Below are positions 46,488-54,395 of a stretch of 64,000 bases of DNA, in pieces. The stretch is from Cereibacter sphaeroides. GTDB taxonomy: Bacteria > Pseudomonadota > Alphaproteobacteria > Rhodobacterales > Rhodobacteraceae. Each line of letters opens with the position of its first letter. Within the stretch, counting starts at the first letter, position 1. Under the pieces are notes generated by a model. The model ran no database searches. It worked only from the letters and a program-made list of their open reading frames with translations, and was not told where the DNA came from. The stretch spans positions 1,798,001-1,862,000 of the forward strand of contig QFQS01000001.1 of assembly GCA_003243455.1 (NCBI GenBank), written 5' to 3'. Both the position numbers and the translations under genes were made by a program.

Positions 46488-46525
46488 GGCTGGAAGCGGT
46501 ATGGAATCCGTATGGCTTTGGTATG
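46488..46525 (-). repeat. Triple CATAC 11-mer element, copy 2
   Basis: Read on the minus strand: CATACCAAAGC, CATACGGATTC, CATACCGCTTC, then CAGCC. It has the same length, unit period, third-unit sequence (one difference) and tail as the copy at 13846-13883. Here it lies between convergent genes, downstream of both. Confidence 0.7.
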
Positions 46526-46543
46526 GGCGGCGGAAGGCCTCGG

Positions 46544-46891
46544 CTAGCCTCCCAGCCTTCGATCGAGATCCGAAAGCTTGTCCACCGCCCGCGCAGCATG
46601 AGGGGCGATCCAGCGGTCCTGAATCCGGCGGATCGGCAAAGTGTTTAGGTGGTTCCACCGCTCCCTGCCCCGGCGTTCGGCCACCACCAGCCCGGCATCC
46701 GTCAGCACGCCAAGATGCTGCATCACCGTGCAGCGATCCTGCGCCGGGAAGGCCGCGCAAAGCGAGCCGGTGGTCAGGGGTCCGTCGCGCAGGGCGTCCA
46801 TCAGGCTGCGGCGAAAAGGCGAGGCGAGGGCGCGAAACACCGGATCGTCGGTTTCGGTCGAGGATGGGGTGTTGGGGTCAAGGATTGACAT
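46544..46891 (-). CDS. ArsR family transcriptional regulator
   Basis: A 115-residue winged-helix repressor: FRALASPFRRSLMDALRDGP (about 19-38), then LTTGSLCAAFPAQDRCTVMQHLGVLTDAGLVVAERRGRERW (39-79), the recognition helix and wing. It lacks an obvious paired metal-binding cysteine motif, so it may sense something other than metal. It is divergent from an SRPBCC gene, a common genetic pair. The ATG overlaps a palindrome that may be its operator. Confidence 0.88.
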   Translation of the reverse strand: MSILDPNTPSSTETDDPVFRALASPFRRSLMDALRDGPLTTGSLCAAFPAQDRCTVMQHLGVLTDAGLVVAERRGRERWNHLNTLPIRRIQDRWIAPHAARAVDKLSDLDRRLGG

Positions 46892-46908
46892 GTTATACTT
46901 ATATAACA
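46891..46908. promoter_or_regulatory. Palindromic ArsR-type operator candidate
   Basis: TGTTATA, CTTA, TATAACA: a perfect 7-4-7 inverted repeat between the divergent regulator and SRPBCC genes. It overlaps the regulator's start codon, fitting autorepression. Confidence 0.6.
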
Positions 46909-46940
46909 CTATCGACGTCAGGCAAGCGGAGGGAATCGCC

Positions 46941-47417
46941 ATGGATCTGAAATTCAGCGTTGCGGGCCGCATCTCTCGCCCGGTGCATGAGGTGTTCGAG
47001 GCAGTGGCCGATCCGAAAAAGCTGTCCGCCTATTTCACCACAGGCGGTGCGAAGGGGCGGCTGGAGACGGGCGCGACGGTGATGTGGGATTTCGCCGATT
47101 TCCCCGGCGCCTTTCCGGTGAAGGTGGCGGAGGTCGTGCCCGACAGGAAGATCGTCCTGCGCTGGGAAGCGAACGAAGGCGCGCCTTCAGAGGGCGATGA
47201 GCCGAAAGGAGCGGGCTATGACACCACGGTCACGATGGAGTTCGCCCCGCTGGAAGATGGCCGGACACTGGTCACCATTTCGGAACAGGGATGGCGGCAG
47301 ACGCCTGCGGGCCTGCGCGGGTCCTATGGCAACTGCCAGGGCTGGATGCAGATGATCTGCTGCATGAAGGCATGGGTCGAGCATGGGCTGAACCTGCGCG
47401 AGGGGATGTTCGTGTAG
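46941..47417 (+). CDS. SRPBCC/AHSA1-like protein
   Basis: A 158-residue START/Bet v1-like protein: FSVAGRISRPVHEVFEAVADPKKLSAYFTTGGAKGRLETG (5-44), WDFADFPG (about 49-56), TVTMEFAPLEDGRTLVTISEQGW and the final amphipathic helix region MQMICCMKAWVEHGLNLREG. Such proteins bind hydrophobic ligands; the specific role is unknown. AGCGGAGGGA precedes the ATG. Likely repressed by the divergent ArsR-type protein. Confidence 0.85.
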   Translation: MDLKFSVAGRISRPVHEVFEAVADPKKLSAYFTTGGAKGRLETGATVMWDFADFPGAFPVKVAEVVPDRKIVLRWEANEGAPSEGDEPKGAGYDTTVTMEFAPLEDGRTLVTISEQGWRQTPAGLRGSYGNCQGWMQMICCMKAWVEHGLNLREGMFV

Positions 47418-47476
47418 GGGATCAATCGAGTTTCGCCTGGCGAAATCACCGTTTTTAGCGAGGAAAAGACTGCACC

Positions 47477-48190
47477 CTACAGCCCGTCGGGCAAATGCAG
47501 GTCCAGCCGGTCCGACAGATCGCCCAGCAACTTCCGCGCCGGAGCGTCCCAATCCGCCTGCCGCGCGGCGTAGAGCGTCGCCTCGGACCGGTGAACCAGC
47601 CCGTCGGACAGAACCTTGAGGTGGTTGGCGCGCAGCGTCTCGCCGGTCGAGGTGATGTCGGCTATCGCCTCGGCGGTCAGGTTCTTGACCGTGCCCTCTG
47701 TCGCGCCTTGGCTGTCGACAAGTTGATAGTCCGCCACGCCCTCTTCCGTCAGGAAGTCGCGCACCAGCCGGTGATACTTGGTCGCGATGCGCAGACGGTG
47801 GCCATGGGTCGAACGGAAGGCCGAGGCGGCGGCGTCGAGATCGTCCAGCGTATCGACGTCGATCCAGCAGGCAGGCACGGCGATGATCAGGTCGGCATGG
47901 CCAAAGCCAAGCGGCGACAGTTCGGCGACCTGCATATTCCAGTCGGCCAGCTTGTCTCGCACGAGGTCGGAGCCGGTGACGCCAAGGTGGATGCGCCCCG
48001 CCGCAAGTTCTCGCGGAATCTCGCCTGCCGAAAGCAGGACGAGGTCGAGGCCGTCGAACCCCTGAACCTCGCCCGCATATTCACGCTCGCTGCCCGAGGG
48101 CCGCATGGCGATGCCGCGCGTGCCGAACCAGTCAAAGGTCTTGTCCATCAGCCGCCCCTTGGACGGCACGCCGAGTTTCAGCCGGGTCAT
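47477..48190 (-). CDS. hisG: ATP phosphoribosyltransferase, short form
   Basis: First step of histidine biosynthesis; 237 residues, the short form that needs HisZ. Motifs are LKLGVPSKGRLMDKTF (4-19), VLLSAGEIPRELAAGRIHLGVTGSDLV (about 52-78) and the PRPP-binding region around DYQLVDSQGATEGTVKNL. Its start lies inside the hisZ stop (ATGA). Confidence 0.95.
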   Translation of the reverse strand: MTRLKLGVPSKGRLMDKTFDWFGTRGIAMRPSGSEREYAGEVQGFDGLDLVLLSAGEIPRELAAGRIHLGVTGSDLVRDKLADWNMQVAELSPLGFGHADLIIAVPACWIDVDTLDDLDAAASAFRSTHGHRLRIATKYHRLVRDFLTEEGVADYQLVDSQGATEGTVKNLTAEAIADITSTGETLRANHLKVLSDGLVHRSEATLYAARQADWDAPARKLLGDLSDRLDLHLPDGL

Positions 48191-49293
48191 GCGGCACCCT
48201 TGAGTTCGGCGATCAGCGCGGGGCGGAAGATGCCGCCGACCGCCGGAATGGCGCGGCCCTGCCCCAGCACCTCGGTCAGCGCGTCGTAACGCCCACCCGT
48301 CGCAACCGGCGGCCAGCCGGCGCGGTCGGCGTGGAAGGAAAAGACGAAGCCGTCGTAATATTCCAGCGTGGAGCGGCCATGGCTCGCCTCGAACGGCAGG
48401 TGGTCCACATCCACCCCGCGCGCGGCCAGCGACGAAAGGCGGTCGGCAAAGCGGTCCACCGCCGGGGCGATGGCTGGCATATCGACGGACAGGTCGCGCA
48501 GATGCGCCAGCGCCTGCGTCGCGGTGCCGGTCAGGGAGAGCAGGTCGTCCAGCATCCCGGCCTCAGCCGCCGACAAAGGCGACGTTCCGGCATCCTCCAG
48601 CAGGGCCGTGGCGCGCGCAGCGATCTCTGACGGCTCGCGCAGGCCGATGGAGGGACCGGCGGCGGACATGAGCGCCTCCGGCGCATCGGCACGCAGGCGG
48701 TCCAGCAGCGCGATGCGCGCGGGTGAGATCGGATTGCGCCCGCCGAAGCGGTCGAGCAGCGCGCGGAACCGCCGGGGGCGCCAGACATGGCGCAGCAGCG
48801 CGGCCTTTCGGCGGTCGGAGGTCCGCAGGCCCCGGATCGCGGACATGATCAGACCCAGATCGCCGGTAGCGGGGCGCAGGTCCAAGGGCGCAAGGAGGCG
48901 CGCGAACAGGGCAAAAACCTCGGCATCGGATTCCGCCGCATTGTCGCGGGCGAAAATCTCGTAGCCGACCTGCAGGTATTCCGAGGCGCGGGCCGCGACA
49001 TGGTCCTGCTTGCGGAACACCTCGCCACGGTAGCAGTAACGCGCAGGGTCCGCGCCGCCCGCCATGTGCATCTGCACGACGGGCAATGTGAAGTCCGGGC
49101 GCAGCATCATCTCGCCGCGGATCGGGTCCTGCGTGACATAAGCGCGGGCGCGAATGTCCTCTCCGTACAGGTCGAGGAAGGCCCCGGCAGGCATCAACAC
49201 ATCCGTGTCCACACCCTGCGCGCCGGTATCGAGCAGAGCGTCATAGAGCCGGTCCGCCTCGGCCCGGATCGCAACCTTGTCGGGCGTGGCCAT
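48187..49293 (-). CDS. hisZ: ATP phosphoribosyltransferase regulatory subunit
   Basis: HisRS-like paralogue that has no aminoacylation activity and activates HisG. 368 residues. It keeps the class II synthetase fold with LRPDFTLPVVQMHM (about 70-83) and YCYRGEVFRKQD (about 92-103), but is shorter than HisS and lacks the anticodon domain. Two bases separate it from hisS. Confidence 0.92.
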   Translation of the reverse strand: MATPDKVAIRAEADRLYDALLDTGAQGVDTDVLMPAGAFLDLYGEDIRARAYVTQDPIRGEMMLRPDFTLPVVQMHMAGGADPARYCYRGEVFRKQDHVAARASEYLQVGYEIFARDNAAESDAEVFALFARLLAPLDLRPATGDLGLIMSAIRGLRTSDRRKAALLRHVWRPRRFRALLDRFGGRNPISPARIALLDRLRADAPEALMSAAGPSIGLREPSEIAARATALLEDAGTSPLSAAEAGMLDDLLSLTGTATQALAHLRDLSVDMPAIAPAVDRFADRLSSLAARGVDVDHLPFEASHGRSTLEYYDGFVFSFHADRAGWPPVATGGRYDALTEVLGQGRAIPAVGGIFRPALIAELKGAA

Positions 49294-49295
49294 CG

Positions 49296-50933
49296 TCAGC
49301 CCAGCATCCGCTGGACCGCCGCCACCAGATCGGCGCGCGGCACCTCGACCTGCGCGGGGCGGTTCTTCCATTCCTCCAGCGTCGCGCCTTCGGCGATCTT
49401 GGCGCCAAGGATCAGGTCCTTGAGAATGACGGTTCCATTGGCGGCCTCGGACGACCCCTGGATAATGGCCACCGGAGAGGCGCGGCGGTCGGCGTATTTG
49501 AGCTGGTTGCCGAAGTTCTTCGGGTTGCCCAGATAGACCTCGGCCCGGATACCCGCGCGGCGTAGATCCCCCACCATGGCCATGTAGTCGGCCATCCGGT
49601 CACGATCCATCACCGTCACAACGACCGGCCCCAGCGAGGTGTCACCCGCTCGCCCCTTGGCGCGCAGGGCGGCCAGCAGGCGGTCGACGCCGATGGAAAC
49701 GCCGGTGGCGGGCACCGACTGGCCGGTGAAGCGCTTGACCAGATCGTCATAACGCCCGCCGCCCGCGACCGATCCGAACTGCCGCTTGCGGCCCTTTTCA
49801 TCAAGGATTTCGAAGGTCAGTTCCGCCTCGAACACCGGGCCGGTGTAGTAGCCAAGGCCACGGACGACGGAGGGATTGATCTCAACCCGGTCAGAGCCAT
49901 AGCCCATTTCTTCAAGGAGAATAGCAATCTGCACGAGCTCATCTACGCCTTCTTGGCCGGTCGCAGACTCCAACACAATATCGCGAAGCACCTTAACTGT
50001 TGCTGCATTCCGAAGAGCGTTTGCGGACTTGCTCTCCCTAGCCTGCGAAACAGCAAATCCGCTCGCTGCCGAGGCCGTGATCCCAACAAATGAAAGCATC
50101 TCTTCAGTTGTCAGCGACTCGTTGTTTGCAAAGCCGTCGCTCAATCTGTCGAGTGCCGCGTTGATGGCGGCAGGAGCATCGACAAACAGCATTATTTTCG
50201 CAACTTGCTCGTTTGTAAGGCCAGCGCCCTTAGTGAAGTCTCCGCTCTCGTCCTTCCGCCCGTTTCCAAGAAGGGCGCGGACACCATCCGCGCCGAGCCG
50301 ATCAATCTTGTCGATTGCGCGCAGCACGATGCCGCGTTCCTCGGTAAAGCGATCCGGGTCGGCGGGGTCGAGGATGCCCGCGACCTCCATCACACCGTTC
50401 AGCACTTTGCGGTTATTCACCCGCACGATGTAGTCGCCACGCTCGATGCCCACCTCTTCCAGCGCATCGGCCAGCATGGCGCAGATCTCGGCATCGGCTG
50501 CGACGGTGGGGCTGCCGACGGTGTCGGCGTCGCACTGGTAGAACTGGCGGAAGCGGCCCGGGCCGGGCTTTTCGTTGCGCCAGACCGGGCCCATCGCATA
50601 GCGGCGATAGGGGCTGGGCAGGTCGTTGCGGAACTGGGCAGCGACGCGGGCGAGCGGCGCGGTCAGGTCATAGCGCAGCGCAAGCCAGTCCTTGTCCTCG
50701 TCCTGCCAGGCAAAGACACCCTCGTTGGGGCGATCGACGTCGGGCAGGAACTTTCCCAGCGCCTCGACGGTCTCGACGGCAGAGGTCTCAAGCGGGTCGA
50801 AGCCGTGGCGATGATAGACGCGCTCGATGGCATCGAGCATCGCCTTGCGCTCGGTCACATCGGCGCCGAAATAGTCGCGAAAGCCTTTCGGCGTCTCGGC
50901 TTTCGGCCTGCGTGCTGTCTTGTCGCCCGCCAT
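49296..50933 (-). CDS. hisS: Histidyl-tRNA synthetase
   Basis: Charges tRNA-His; 545 residues, somewhat long, with an inserted middle region as in alphaproteobacteria. Class II motifs are KGFRDYFGADVTERKAML (about 16-33), YDLTAPLARVAAQF with the motif 2 YRRYAMGPVWRNEKPGPGRFRQFYQCDAD (about 111-139), and motif 3 GVSIGVDRLLAAL (about 408-420). The C-terminal anticodon domain carries GPVVVTVMDRDRMADYMAMV. The segment encoded at about 49895-50275 has distinctly lower GC and rarer codons, hinting at recombination. Confidence 0.96.
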   Translation of the reverse strand: MAGDKTARRPKAETPKGFRDYFGADVTERKAMLDAIERVYHRHGFDPLETSAVETVEALGKFLPDVDRPNEGVFAWQDEDKDWLALRYDLTAPLARVAAQFRNDLPSPYRRYAMGPVWRNEKPGPGRFRQFYQCDADTVGSPTVAADAEICAMLADALEEVGIERGDYIVRVNNRKVLNGVMEVAGILDPADPDRFTEERGIVLRAIDKIDRLGADGVRALLGNGRKDESGDFTKGAGLTNEQVAKIMLFVDAPAAINAALDRLSDGFANNESLTTEEMLSFVGITASAASGFAVSQARESKSANALRNAATVKVLRDIVLESATGQEGVDELVQIAILLEEMGYGSDRVEINPSVVRGLGYYTGPVFEAELTFEILDEKGRKRQFGSVAGGGRYDDLVKRFTGQSVPATGVSIGVDRLLAALRAKGRAGDTSLGPVVVTVMDRDRMADYMAMVGDLRRAGIRAEVYLGNPKNFGNQLKYADRRASPVAIIQGSSEAANGTVILKDLILGAKIAEGATLEEWKNRPAQVEVPRADLVAAVQRMLG

Positions 50934-51045
50934 GGCGTCACCCCTTGAATGTGTGCCGCTGCCTTAGCCGAAGGCGGGGTGAGGGGCAAGCGACGGGGCC
51001 TGATTGCAGGCCGGTGGCGATCCGTGTCATCCTTTGCGCGGCGTC

Positions 51046-51261
51046 ATGAGGAACAACGCATTGACCGGCACGACGGCACTTGAGGAACGGATCGCGCATC
51101 TGACCCGGACGGTCGAGGATCTGTCGGAAATCGTCGCCCGCCAGACCACAGAGATCGACCGCCTGAACCGCCGTGTCGGCCTGCTCATGGAACGTGAGGC
51201 CGAGCGCGAGGCGGATGGCGGCACGATTCCCCTTGCGGATCAACGCCCGCCGCATTGGTAG
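51046..51261 (+). CDS. SlyX family protein
   Basis: A 71-residue coiled-coil protein: LEERIAHLTRTVEDLSEIVARQTTEIDRLNRRVGLLM (12-48), followed by the short conserved PPHW end. SlyX was named beside slyD in enterobacteria; its function is unknown. The ATG at 51046 is preferred over a frame extension of 14 codons. Confidence 0.85.
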   Translation: MRNNALTGTTALEERIAHLTRTVEDLSEIVARQTTEIDRLNRRVGLLMEREAEREADGGTIPLADQRPPHW

Positions 51262-51303
51262 GTGGTTGCCATTCCCCGGGCGGAATGTGATGTGCTGCCC
51301 CCC

Positions 51304-52404
51304 ATGAACCCCCTGCGCATCGGAAAGACCGAGGTCGATCTGCCCGCCCTTGGTCTTAGCCTGACCCTGGGCTTGGTCGGTGGCCTGATCGCGATCTGGC
51401 TGCACCTGCCACTGGGAATGCTGCTGGGTTCGCTGCTGGCCGTAGCGACGGCGGCGATCCTTGAGTGGCGACCGTCCGGCGTCGGCGTGGGTGTGCCGAC
51501 GCAGTTGCGGAATTTCTTCGTGCCGGTCATCGGCCTGTCGATCGGCGGCGCCTTTACCCCGCAGATCCTGCGGGAGGCGGCATATTGGTGGCCAAGCCTG
51601 CTGGCGCTGCTGGTCTATATTCCGCTGACGCTGGGCTGCGGTTACCTGATCTATCACCGTCTGGGCCATGTGCCGAAAGTCACCGCGTTTTTCGGGGCGG
51701 TGCCGGGCGGGCTGATCGAGACGGTGACGCTGGGCGAGGCTGCGGGGGCGGAGCCGAAGCTGCTGACGTTGCTGCAATTCCTGCGGCTGATCCTGTGCAT
51801 CATCTTCGTGCCAATCGGTTTCACCTGGATGACGGGCCATGCGGTGGGCAGCGCCTCGGGCGTACAGATGACGGGGTCCGCCGTGCCGCTGGGCCTGTGG
51901 GATGTGTCGGTGCTGCTGGTGGCGGGGGTGGCAGGTGCATGGCTGGGCAAACTGTTGCGGCTGCCAGCCGGGATCGTGACCGGGCCGCTGCTGTTGTCCG
52001 GGATCGCGCATCTGACCGGGCTGACCCAGACCGTGCCGCCGGGATGGATGGTGACGCTGACCCAGCTTGTCGTGGGCGCCAGCCTTGGCGCGCGCTTTGC
52101 CGGGCTGCCGCACCGCACGTTGTGGCTGGCGCTGCGGCTGGCCATCCTGAATTCCGTCGCCTCGCTTGCCCTTGCCGTGGTGTTCGCGCTGGTGCTGGCC
52201 CGAGTGGTCGCAGAACCTGTGCAGGCCGTCTTTTTGGCCTACGCGCCGGGCGGCATCGCGGAGATGAGCCTGATCGCGCTGAGCCTGCAGATCAGCGTGG
52301 TCTACGTAAGCGCGCATCATGTCGCCCGCATCGTCCTGTCAGTCCTGATCGCGCAGCTTTTGTCAGGCAGGCTCAGGTCGCGGCGGGACGAAGATGGTCG
52401 TTGA
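51304..52404 (+). CDS. AbrB family membrane protein
   Basis: A hydrophobic protein of about 366 residues with two AbrB-type repeat halves and roughly ten membrane segments. Hallmarks are LPLGMLLGSLLAVATAA, VGVPTQLRNFFVPVIGLSIGGAFTPQIL, FFGAVPGGLIETVTLGE, and in the second half LVVGASLGARFAG and YAPGGIAEMSLIALSL. The name comes from AbrB/ammonia monooxygenase-like annotation; transport or permease roles are plausible but unproven. An earlier GTG at 51262, directly after slyX, is also possible. The end overlaps the convergent LuxR-type gene by 32 bases. Confidence 0.83.
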   Translation: MNPLRIGKTEVDLPALGLSLTLGLVGGLIAIWLHLPLGMLLGSLLAVATAAILEWRPSGVGVGVPTQLRNFFVPVIGLSIGGAFTPQILREAAYWWPSLLALLVYIPLTLGCGYLIYHRLGHVPKVTAFFGAVPGGLIETVTLGEAAGAEPKLLTLLQFLRLILCIIFVPIGFTWMTGHAVGSASGVQMTGSAVPLGLWDVSVLLVAGVAGAWLGKLLRLPAGIVTGPLLLSGIAHLTGLTQTVPPGWMVTLTQLVVGASLGARFAGLPHRTLWLALRLAILNSVASLALAVVFALVLARVVAEPVQAVFLAYAPGGIAEMSLIALSLQISVVYVSAHHVARIVLSVLIAQLLSGRLRSRRDEDGR

Positions 52405-52864
52405 GGGCGATAAACGGGGCAAGATCGGCCGGGCTTAAATCCGCCACCCCCTCGGTCGCTTCGTGAAGATTTTTCACAACTTCCTGCGCCAAAACCCGCT
52501 CATCAGCGGAAATCGGCCGTTCCTTGGCGGCGAAAAAGCCAAGCGACCGTTCTGCGTGATCTCCGACTGATATGGCGATTCCATGCACGAGGCCGTGATC
52601 GGCAGCCTGCTTGAAAACGCCTGCACTATCCGTTGACGCGAGGTCATCCCAATCGACGATGCCGGTTTCCGTCATTCCCCAACGAACGGTCGGATCGAAG
52701 AAAAGCAACCCGTTCTTGGCATAATATGCAATCCAATCCTCGGGATAGGTCTGGTAGAGCAGCGTCGGATGATTAAACCTTATCCGCAAACCTACGGCAA
52801 ACCGCCACACCGGCACCGCAACCAGACGTTGCAATTCGAGATTTATCTTTTGTGTCGGTTTCAT
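52373..52864 (-). CDS. LuxR-type autoinducer-binding protein without a DNA-binding domain
   Basis: A 163-residue protein that consists only of the LuxR autoinducer-binding domain: YPEDWIAYYAKNGLLFFDPTVRW (about 39-61) holds the conserved Trp, Tyr and Asp ligand residues, followed by FKQAADHGLVHGIAISV (GLxxGI motif). It stops where a helix-turn-helix should begin, and the abrB-type gene overlaps that place, so the domain is absent, not frameshifted. It may sequester ligand or form inactive heterodimers. It is divergent from a full-length LuxR-type gene. Confidence 0.85.
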   Translation of the reverse strand: MKPTQKINLELQRLVAVPVWRFAVGLRIRFNHPTLLYQTYPEDWIAYYAKNGLLFFDPTVRWGMTETGIVDWDDLASTDSAGVFKQAADHGLVHGIAISVGDHAERSLGFFAAKERPISADERVLAQEVVKNLHEATEGVADLSPADLAPFIALNDHLRPAAT

Positions 52865-52908
52865 GTATGAGCGTCGAGAAGAGGCCTAGGGATCAGCACG
52901 AAAACGCC

Positions 52909-52929
52909 TGACTTGGACAGTAAACGTCT
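52909..52929 (+). promoter_or_regulatory. Lux-box-like dyad upstream of luxR2
   Basis: A 21-base partial dyad with the centre TTGGACAGTA and flanks GAC/GTC. It resembles the dyad upstream of luxI (TTGAACAGTA) and lies in the shared gap between the divergent LuxR-type genes. An inverted ACTGTCCA also occurs at 52965-52972, just before the plus-strand start. Confidence 0.5.
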
Positions 52930-52974
52930 ATCCATTGTTGAATTTGATAAGCCACTAGGGACCAACTGTCCATT

Positions 52975-53589
52975 ATGAGACTGGCGGAGTGCAAGGAGGT
53001 TTTCGCGTCGATCGCGCCTGCGGGCCATTATGCTGCGCTGCGGCTAGGCTTCTTTTCGCCTGAAGAAGAGCTGAACAGTTTTCCCTCTGATTGGGTCGAT
53101 CACTACACCATAAACGGCCTTGCACTGCATGATCCGCTGATGCGATGGATCTATTCCGCAAGCGGCGCCCAGCGGTGGAGTGAGTTGTTGCTGCCCGATC
53201 CGATGGGGGTGCTGGGCTCTTACGCCGATTTTGGAATGCCTTATGGCGCAGTGGTTTGCGTGACAGCGGACGAGGATCGTCCGCGCCGCACCTTCGGTTA
53301 TTTCGCCCGTGCCGACCGCGAGATCACGCAGGCCGAACTGCGAGAGCTGGAGGCGACGCTGCGCGCCGCGCATTTCCATGATGCCGAGGCCGACCAGCCG
53401 CTGACCCGCGCCCAGACCGATGCATTGCGGCTTCTGTCGCGCGGAATGCGGCTTAAGGAGATTGCGCATGCCCTTGGAATTTCAGAAAGTGCGGTGAAAG
53501 CCCGCCTGAAAAGCGCGATGGCACGCATGGATGCGCGCACGCCGGTTCAGGCGGCTTCCATCGCCGCGCAGCGGGGTCTTCTGAAGTAG
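52975..53589 (+). CDS. LuxR-type quorum-sensing regulator
   Basis: A 204-residue protein. The N-terminal ligand domain contains FPSDWVDHYTINGLALHDPLMRW (about 37-59) with conserved Trp, Tyr, Asp and Trp. The C-terminal LuxR helix-turn-helix begins LTRAQTDALRLLSRGMRLKEIAHALGISESAVKARL (about 143-178). A typical acyl-homoserine lactone receptor. Operon with the next LuxR-type gene, five bases apart. Confidence 0.88.
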   Translation: MRLAECKEVFASIAPAGHYAALRLGFFSPEEELNSFPSDWVDHYTINGLALHDPLMRWIYSASGAQRWSELLLPDPMGVLGSYADFGMPYGAVVCVTADEDRPRRTFGYFARADREITQAELRELEATLRAAHFHDAEADQPLTRAQTDALRLLSRGMRLKEIAHALGISESAVKARLKSAMARMDARTPVQAASIAAQRGLLK

Positions 53590-53594
53590 GGCCT

Positions 53595-54296
53595 ATGGAT
53601 CTCATCGACCTGAGCACCCTCAAGGGCACCACCGAGGATTTTGAGGGGTTCATCGACCAGTTATGCAGACGCCTTGGCGTGGAATACGGATCCTACGCCA
53701 CGATGAACCCTGTGACCGGTTCGGTGCTGGGCTATGCCACCTACAAGCCTGCCTGGAAGGAACATTACACCCGCGCGGGAATGCACCGCTTCGACCCCAC
53801 GATCCACCGCTCTGCCCTTAGCATTGCGCCTGTGGACTGGAGCCGGTTCGAGCGTGACAGCAAGTTCCACGGCGTGTTCCGTTCGGCCCATGATTTCGGC
53901 ATCTCGACGCAGGGTATCACCGTGCCGATCCGGGGGCCCTACGGCGACCGGGGGTTGCTAAGCGTTACCGCCAACATGCCGGATACAGAGTGGCGCGGAT
54001 TGGGCCGAAAGATCGTCGGCGAACTGCAGATGGCCGCCGTTCACCTTCACGATGCCGTGATGAGAACCGGCCTCGTTTTGCCATCTTTGGCGCATCCTAT
54101 CCTGTCGGCGCGGGAACGAGAGGTCCTGCAATGGGTGGCCGCCGGAAAGTCGCAGCAGGATGTCGGTGATATTTTGAGCATTTCCAGCCGGACCGTCGAA
54201 GTTCACCTGCGCTCGGCGCGCGAAAAACTGGGTGCGCTGACCACAGTTCAGGCGGTAGGCCGCGCAATTGGGCTCGGATTGATCTATCCCCGCTGA
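53595..54296 (+). CDS. LuxR-type quorum-sensing regulator
   Basis: A 233-residue second receptor. The ligand domain has YKPAWKEHYTRAGMHRFDPTI (about 51-71) and FGISTQGITVPIRGPYGDRGLLSV (about 101-124). The HTH reads LSAREREVLQWVAAGKSQQDVGDILSISSRTVEVHLRSAREKL (about 170-212), the classical form. It lies directly upstream of luxI and is the best candidate to control it. Confidence 0.9.
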   Translation: MDLIDLSTLKGTTEDFEGFIDQLCRRLGVEYGSYATMNPVTGSVLGYATYKPAWKEHYTRAGMHRFDPTIHRSALSIAPVDWSRFERDSKFHGVFRSAHDFGISTQGITVPIRGPYGDRGLLSVTANMPDTEWRGLGRKIVGELQMAAVHLHDAVMRTGLVLPSLAHPILSAREREVLQWVAAGKSQQDVGDILSISSRTVEVHLRSAREKLGALTTVQAVGRAIGLGLIYPR

Positions 54297-54362
54297 ATTC
54301 AACGATAAATGACTGAAAAATACGGGTTTCCCCTTATGGCGCTCGCCCAAGGGTTGCTTCAC

Positions 54363-54383
54363 TTTGTTGAACAGTAGAACAAA
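54363..54383 (+). promoter_or_regulatory. 21-bp lux-box-like dyad upstream of luxI
   Basis: TTTGTT, nine bases, AACAAA, with further internal pairing (8 of 10 positions pair) around ACAGT. It lies about 13 bases before the luxI start at 54396. The centre TTGAACAGTA is shared with the dyad upstream of the first full-length luxR gene. It does not match the Vibrio lux box directly. Confidence 0.55.
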
Positions 54384-54395
54384 ATGGGGGCCCAA

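Noticed and set aside
48187..49293. A second histidyl-tRNA synthetase.
   Set aside because: The protein lacks the C-terminal anticodon domain and lies in a hisG operon; it is HisZ.
52373..52864. A frameshifted LuxR gene with HTH in another frame.
   Set aside because: I checked the DNA beyond the stop; it is the end of the abrB-type gene and does not encode an HTH in any frame.
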